A DNA stretch of 6,945 nt, taken from contig JAAYXC010000103.1 of the NCBI GenBank assembly GCA_012516115.1, forward strand, positions 1 through 6,945, in the 5' to 3' direction. The DNA comes from Bacillota bacterium (lineage in GTDB: Bacteria > Bacillota > UBA4882 > JAAYXC01). Every line of letters starts with the position of its first letter. Within the stretch, counting starts at the first letter, position 1. This document shows positions 4,103 through 6,945 of this stretch, one piece after another. The notes beneath the pieces were generated by a model. The model did no database searches. It was not told where the DNA came from and saw only the letters and a program-made list of their open reading frames with translations. Made by a program: the position numbers and the translations under genes.

Positions 4103-6859
4103 ATGAAACCCATGACGAAAAAGTTCCTCCTTCCGGCGTTCATCATGTCTTTCGCCGCCCTTTGCCTCATCACCGCCACGGCGGGATTCCCCCCCCTGGA
4201 CCGCCGATGGCGCACTTTCTCCACCGAGCACTTCCATTTTTATTTCCACGCCCAGACGGAGGAGCTTGCCCGGCGACTGGCCCCCATCGCCGAGGAGGTC
4301 CATGAACGGCTCACGCGCGAACTGGGGATGAAGCCCCGGGAAAAAACCCATGTCTTGATTTATGACAACACGGACGAATACAACGGTATGGCCACCGTTT
4401 TACCGCGTAACACCATCCACCTTTTGGCCACCGGGCCGTATGCGGGGGACCAGGGGAAAATCGGCGACTGGCTGGTTGAGATCTTCGTCCATGAATACAC
4501 CCACATCCTCCAGGTGGGCTACGTCACCGACCTCCCGGAGGCCATCAACCAGGTGGTGGGCCAGGTCCTCCTCCCCAACGCCTACCTTCCCTCCTGGTGC
4601 ACGGAAGGCCTGGCCATCGCCATGGAGAGTGAATTCTCCCCTTCCGGCCGGCTTCATTCCAGCACCTGGCGGATGTACCTCCGGGCCGACTTCCTGGCCG
4701 GCCGGACCCTTACCTGGCCGCAGGTGACGAACGGCATCTATCGTTGGCCTTACGAAAATGCATGGTATCTTTACGGTTCCTTCTTTACCCAATACCTTAT
4801 CGAGCGTTTTGGCCGGGAAAAAGTGGTCGAATTCTACCGCGCCACCGGCGGCGATCTTCCTTATTTGACCTTTGCCTCCTGTTTCCGCGCCGTCTTCGGC
4901 GCCGATCTCTCCTCCCTGGTCGCCGACTGGTATCGGGAAATGTCCGCGGAGTTCACCGCCGAAGCCGCCCGTATCTCCGCCGAGGGAATCGAAGAGGGTC
5001 GGCCGGTGGGAACTGACGGGGGCTTTTCGGGGAAAGGGGGCTTCGCCCCCGATGGACGGCTGTACTTCCTGCGACGCACGTTCGAAGCGCCGGGATCCCT
5101 GATGGTGGCCGAGCCTCCTTATGAGAAAGCCAGATCCGTCATCGGCTTTACCGGGACCAACCCGGCGGTCTCGCCGGAAGGTCGCTTCCTCCTTTACGGT
5201 CTGGCCACCTCCCGGGGCGAAAACCTCTTCTACGACCTCTACCGCCTGGACCTCAAGACCAGGCGGACAAAACGCCTGACCCAGGGACTGCGGGCCAAAG
5301 ATCCGGCCTGGTCGCCGGGGGGAAAAGAGATCGTTTTCATCAAGAACGACCCGCCGCATTACGCCCTTTATCTGATGCGGGCCGACGGGAGCGGAATAAG
5401 ACCCCTCTGGCAGCCGGAAGGTAACGAGCAGGCCTTCACCCCCGCCTGGTCACCCAGGGGGGATCGCATCGTTTTCGCCCGTTACCGACCGGAAGAAGGA
5501 GTCCGCCTCTGGACCATCCGTCCGGACGGAAGCGAACTGGCCCCCCTCCATGAAGGACCTCCCCTGGGGGAGGAGATCCAGCCGGCTTGGTCGCCCGACG
5601 GGCGTTACGTCTTTTTCGCCGCCGATCCCACGGGCGTCTTTAACATCTACGCCTATGATACCGTGGCCTCCTGCCTCTACCGGGTGACCAACGTCCTCAC
5701 CGGAGCTTACGAACCGGCCGTCTCGCCGGACGGAAAAACCCTGACCTATACGGGCTATTCGACCTACGGTTACGATCAATACGTCATGTCCCTCAGCCCT
5801 TCGCGATGGAAGGTTTATCCTTCTTCACCCACCCTGCGGCCGATGACCACCACGCCTTCTTCCCCGGGGGAATATTTCCAAGTGGCGACACCGCCCACAG
5901 ATATTCCGGCCAAACCCTATTCGCCCTGGCCGACTTTGCCTCCCGCTCTCGGTTATCTTTTGCTGAGCGTGGATTCCAGCGGGGACTACCAAGTAGAGCT
6001 GGCCCTGGCGGGTAGCGACGTCCTCGAGACCACCTCCTACCAGTTAGTCCTCGCCGGCGTTTCCCACGGCCTTAACTACGAAGCCGCCTTGGACTTTCGG
6101 CTCCCGCATAATTTTACCCTCCATCTCCGAAGCAGTCTGGAATACGAAGAGGCCTTGGTTCCATCTTTCTCCTGGCGAACCAACCTTCTTGCCCTTTCCC
6201 ACACGGGTTACGGACTTCTGGCGCCGGATGACGCCTTTATCTGGCAGATCGTGGCCTACGAAGAAGCGAAAAGGCCTTTGCTGGAAGAGGCAAGCCCGGC
6301 CACCTTCCGGGGAGGCGGACTCGCCGTGGTCTACGACCGATCCGCCTTTTACCGGGGCCCGGTGGATCCGGCCTACGGCTACCGCCTCGGTGGCGAATGG
6401 GGGAAGGAGGTTTATCTGGAAGAAGGAAAAACCAATCTCTGGACCATCGGCTGGGGAAATCTTTATTTCCCGCTGGGTCGGGCGCGGCTGGAACTTTACG
6501 GGGCCGTGGGTCGGGACCGGCTGGGAGACCTCCAGGCCACGCCGGGGAAGGGAGCCATTCCCGGCCCCCAGGGTTCTTCCCTCTGGGAAGCAGAAGCCTT
6601 GCTGGAATTCCCGCTGACCTGGCCGGAGGCGGGGGGCACCACCACCCCGAACTACCTCCACGCCATAAACGGTCTCTTTACGCTGGCCGCCGCCCGGTCC
6701 CTGGCTCCCACGACGGAAAATTTCCTGGCCCTGGGCCTGGGGGTGAACTTCCGGCTCCAGGTGGGTTTCCATCTCCCCCTCGACCTGGCCATCGTCGGGT
6801 TCCGCCGCCTCGATGGACCCGGCGTTTACTTTACCGTATGGGCGCAGACCAGTATGTAA
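4103..6859 (+). CDS. Exported gluzincin protease-PD40 propeller-barrel protein
   Basis: A 918-residue envelope protein with three modules, numbered from ATG 4103. A Sec signal peptide (1-27) has a basic start, a hydrophobic core and a likely AxA cleavage site at A25-T26-A27. A peptidase-MA/gluzincin-like domain follows (about 35-285): HEYTH (130-134) gives zinc ligands H130 and H134 and catalytic E131, and WCTEGLA supplies the third ligand E168. A six-bladed TolB-like PD40 propeller (about 300-565) shows repeats FAPDG 314, VSPEG 356, WSPGG 403, WSPRG 449, WSPDG 496 and VSPDG 540. A Pro/Ser/Thr-rich linker (575-615, including KPYSPWPTLPP) leads to a C-terminal region of alternating beta strands (about 625-918), probably a BamA-like outer-membrane barrel. 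The final residues, YFTVWAQTSM, do not end in the usual aromatic. GTG 4097 and ATG 4112 are alternative starts. The function is unproven; a cell-surface or periplasmic protease is the likely role. Confidence 0.85.
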   Translation: MKPMTKKFLLPAFIMSFAALCLITATAGFPPLDRRWRTFSTEHFHFYFHAQTEELARRLAPIAEEVHERLTRELGMKPREKTHVLIYDNTDEYNGMATVLPRNTIHLLATGPYAGDQGKIGDWLVEIFVHEYTHILQVGYVTDLPEAINQVVGQVLLPNAYLPSWCTEGLAIAMESEFSPSGRLHSSTWRMYLRADFLAGRTLTWPQVTNGIYRWPYENAWYLYGSFFTQYLIERFGREKVVEFYRATGGDLPYLTFASCFRAVFGADLSSLVADWYREMSAEFTAEAARISAEGIEEGRPVGTDGGFSGKGGFAPDGRLYFLRRTFEAPGSLMVAEPPYEKARSVIGFTGTNPAVSPEGRFLLYGLATSRGENLFYDLYRLDLKTRRTKRLTQGLRAKDPAWSPGGKEIVFIKNDPPHYALYLMRADGSGIRPLWQPEGNEQAFTPAWSPRGDRIVFARYRPEEGVRLWTIRPDGSELAPLHEGPPLGEEIQPAWSPDGRYVFFAADPTGVFNIYAYDTVASCLYRVTNVLTGAYEPAVSPDGKTLTYTGYSTYGYDQYVMSLSPSRWKVYPSSPTLRPMTTTPSSPGEYFQVATPPTDIPAKPYSPWPTLPPALGYLLLSVDSSGDYQVELALAGSDVLETTSYQLVLAGVSHGLNYEAALDFRLPHNFTLHLRSSLEYEEALVPSFSWRTNLLALSHTGYGLLAPDDAFIWQIVAYEEAKRPLLEEASPATFRGGGLAVVYDRSAFYRGPVDPAYGYRLGGEWGKEVYLEEGKTNLWTIGWGNLYFPLGRARLELYGAVGRDRLGDLQATPGKGAIPGPQGSSLWEAEALLEFPLTWPEAGGTTTPNYLHAINGLFTLAAARSLAPTTENFLALGLGVNFRLQVGFHLPLDLAIVGFRRLDGPGVYFTVWAQTSM

Positions 6860-6889
6860 AGTAAACCCCCGGCCCAGACGATCAAAAGC

Positions 6890-6945
6890 CTAAAGAACGA
6901 GTTTGGGGAGACGGGGGATCTCTTCGTCTTTGATGTCCAAAAGAC
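6890..6945 (-). CDS. Possible 3' end of a convergent gene (partial)
   Basis: Reading leftward from the window edge, one minus-strand frame stays open and ends at a TAG (plus 6890-6892). It encodes LLDIKDEEIPRLPKLVL, a hydrophilic, protein-like C-terminus with codons similar to the neighbouring genes. Only 17 codons are visible, and the complementary plus frame is open too, so this is a tentative call. No family can be named. If real, it converges on the barrel gene with a 30-bp gap. Confidence 0.33.
   Translation of the reverse strand, partial: LLDIKDEEIPRLPKLVL

Noticed and set aside
3962..4351. Minus-strand open frame across the intergenic region before the envelope gene
   Set aside because: Most of it is antisense to the signal peptide and protease domain, and the part in the intergenic region has no recognisable features.
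4400..5359. Long minus-strand open frame opposite the envelope gene
   Set aside because: An antisense shadow. It is rich in Gly/Arg/Pro with no motif, whereas the plus frame shows a signal peptide, HEYTH and PD40 repeats.
6044..6772. Minus-strand open frame opposite the barrel region
   Set aside because: No ribosome site or protein-like features. Open frames on the antisense strand are expected at this base composition.
6909..6929. AGACG/CGTCT hairpin as a terminator for the envelope gene
   Set aside because: It has five pairs, an 11-base loop and no T-run beyond three bases, and it may lie within a convergent coding region.

Overview
The window is a GC-rich bacterial chromosomal segment with tightly packed genes whose third codon positions are mostly G or C. 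A signal-peptide-bearing protein that appears to end in an outer-membrane beta-barrel points to a Gram-negative (diderm) host. A Desulfobacterota-like or related environmental lineage is my guess from general style; nothing here fixes the taxon. I see no tRNA, rRNA, CRISPR array, transposase, integrase or attachment site.

Layout. Positions 1-195 hold no gene that I can support. An iron-dependent alcohol dehydrogenase runs leftward (196-1374). It is separated by a compact divergent promoter region (about 1375-1606) from a rightward gene for a PLP-dependent alpha-oxoamine synthase (1607-2827, or from a TTG at 1574). After 65 bp, with no terminator visible between them, comes an aldo/keto reductase very similar to E. 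coli YghZ/Gpr (2893-3885). A good intrinsic terminator directly follows its stop codon. After about 210 bp comes a large exported protein (4103-6859). It combines a gluzincin-type zinc protease domain, a six-bladed PD40/TolB-like propeller and a probable BamA-like barrel. The last 86 bp may hold the 3' end of a convergent gene.

How the genes may work together. The oxoamine synthase and aldo/keto reductase look like a two-gene operon. The divergent alcohol dehydrogenase is probably switched from the same intergenic region. All three enzymes belong to carbonyl chemistry: formation of an alpha-amino ketone, then carbonyl reduction or alcohol oxidation. A small amino-ketone/amino-alcohol pathway, or threonine/glycine or aldehyde metabolism, is therefore possible but is inference. 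The protease-propeller-barrel gene looks like an independent transcription unit with a cell-envelope role.

I did not find a clearly new system. The most unusual items are the three-part envelope protein, the oxoamine synthase with a His-rich N-terminus and an altered C-terminal motif, the structured leader before it, and the codon-usage contrast of the reductase gene.
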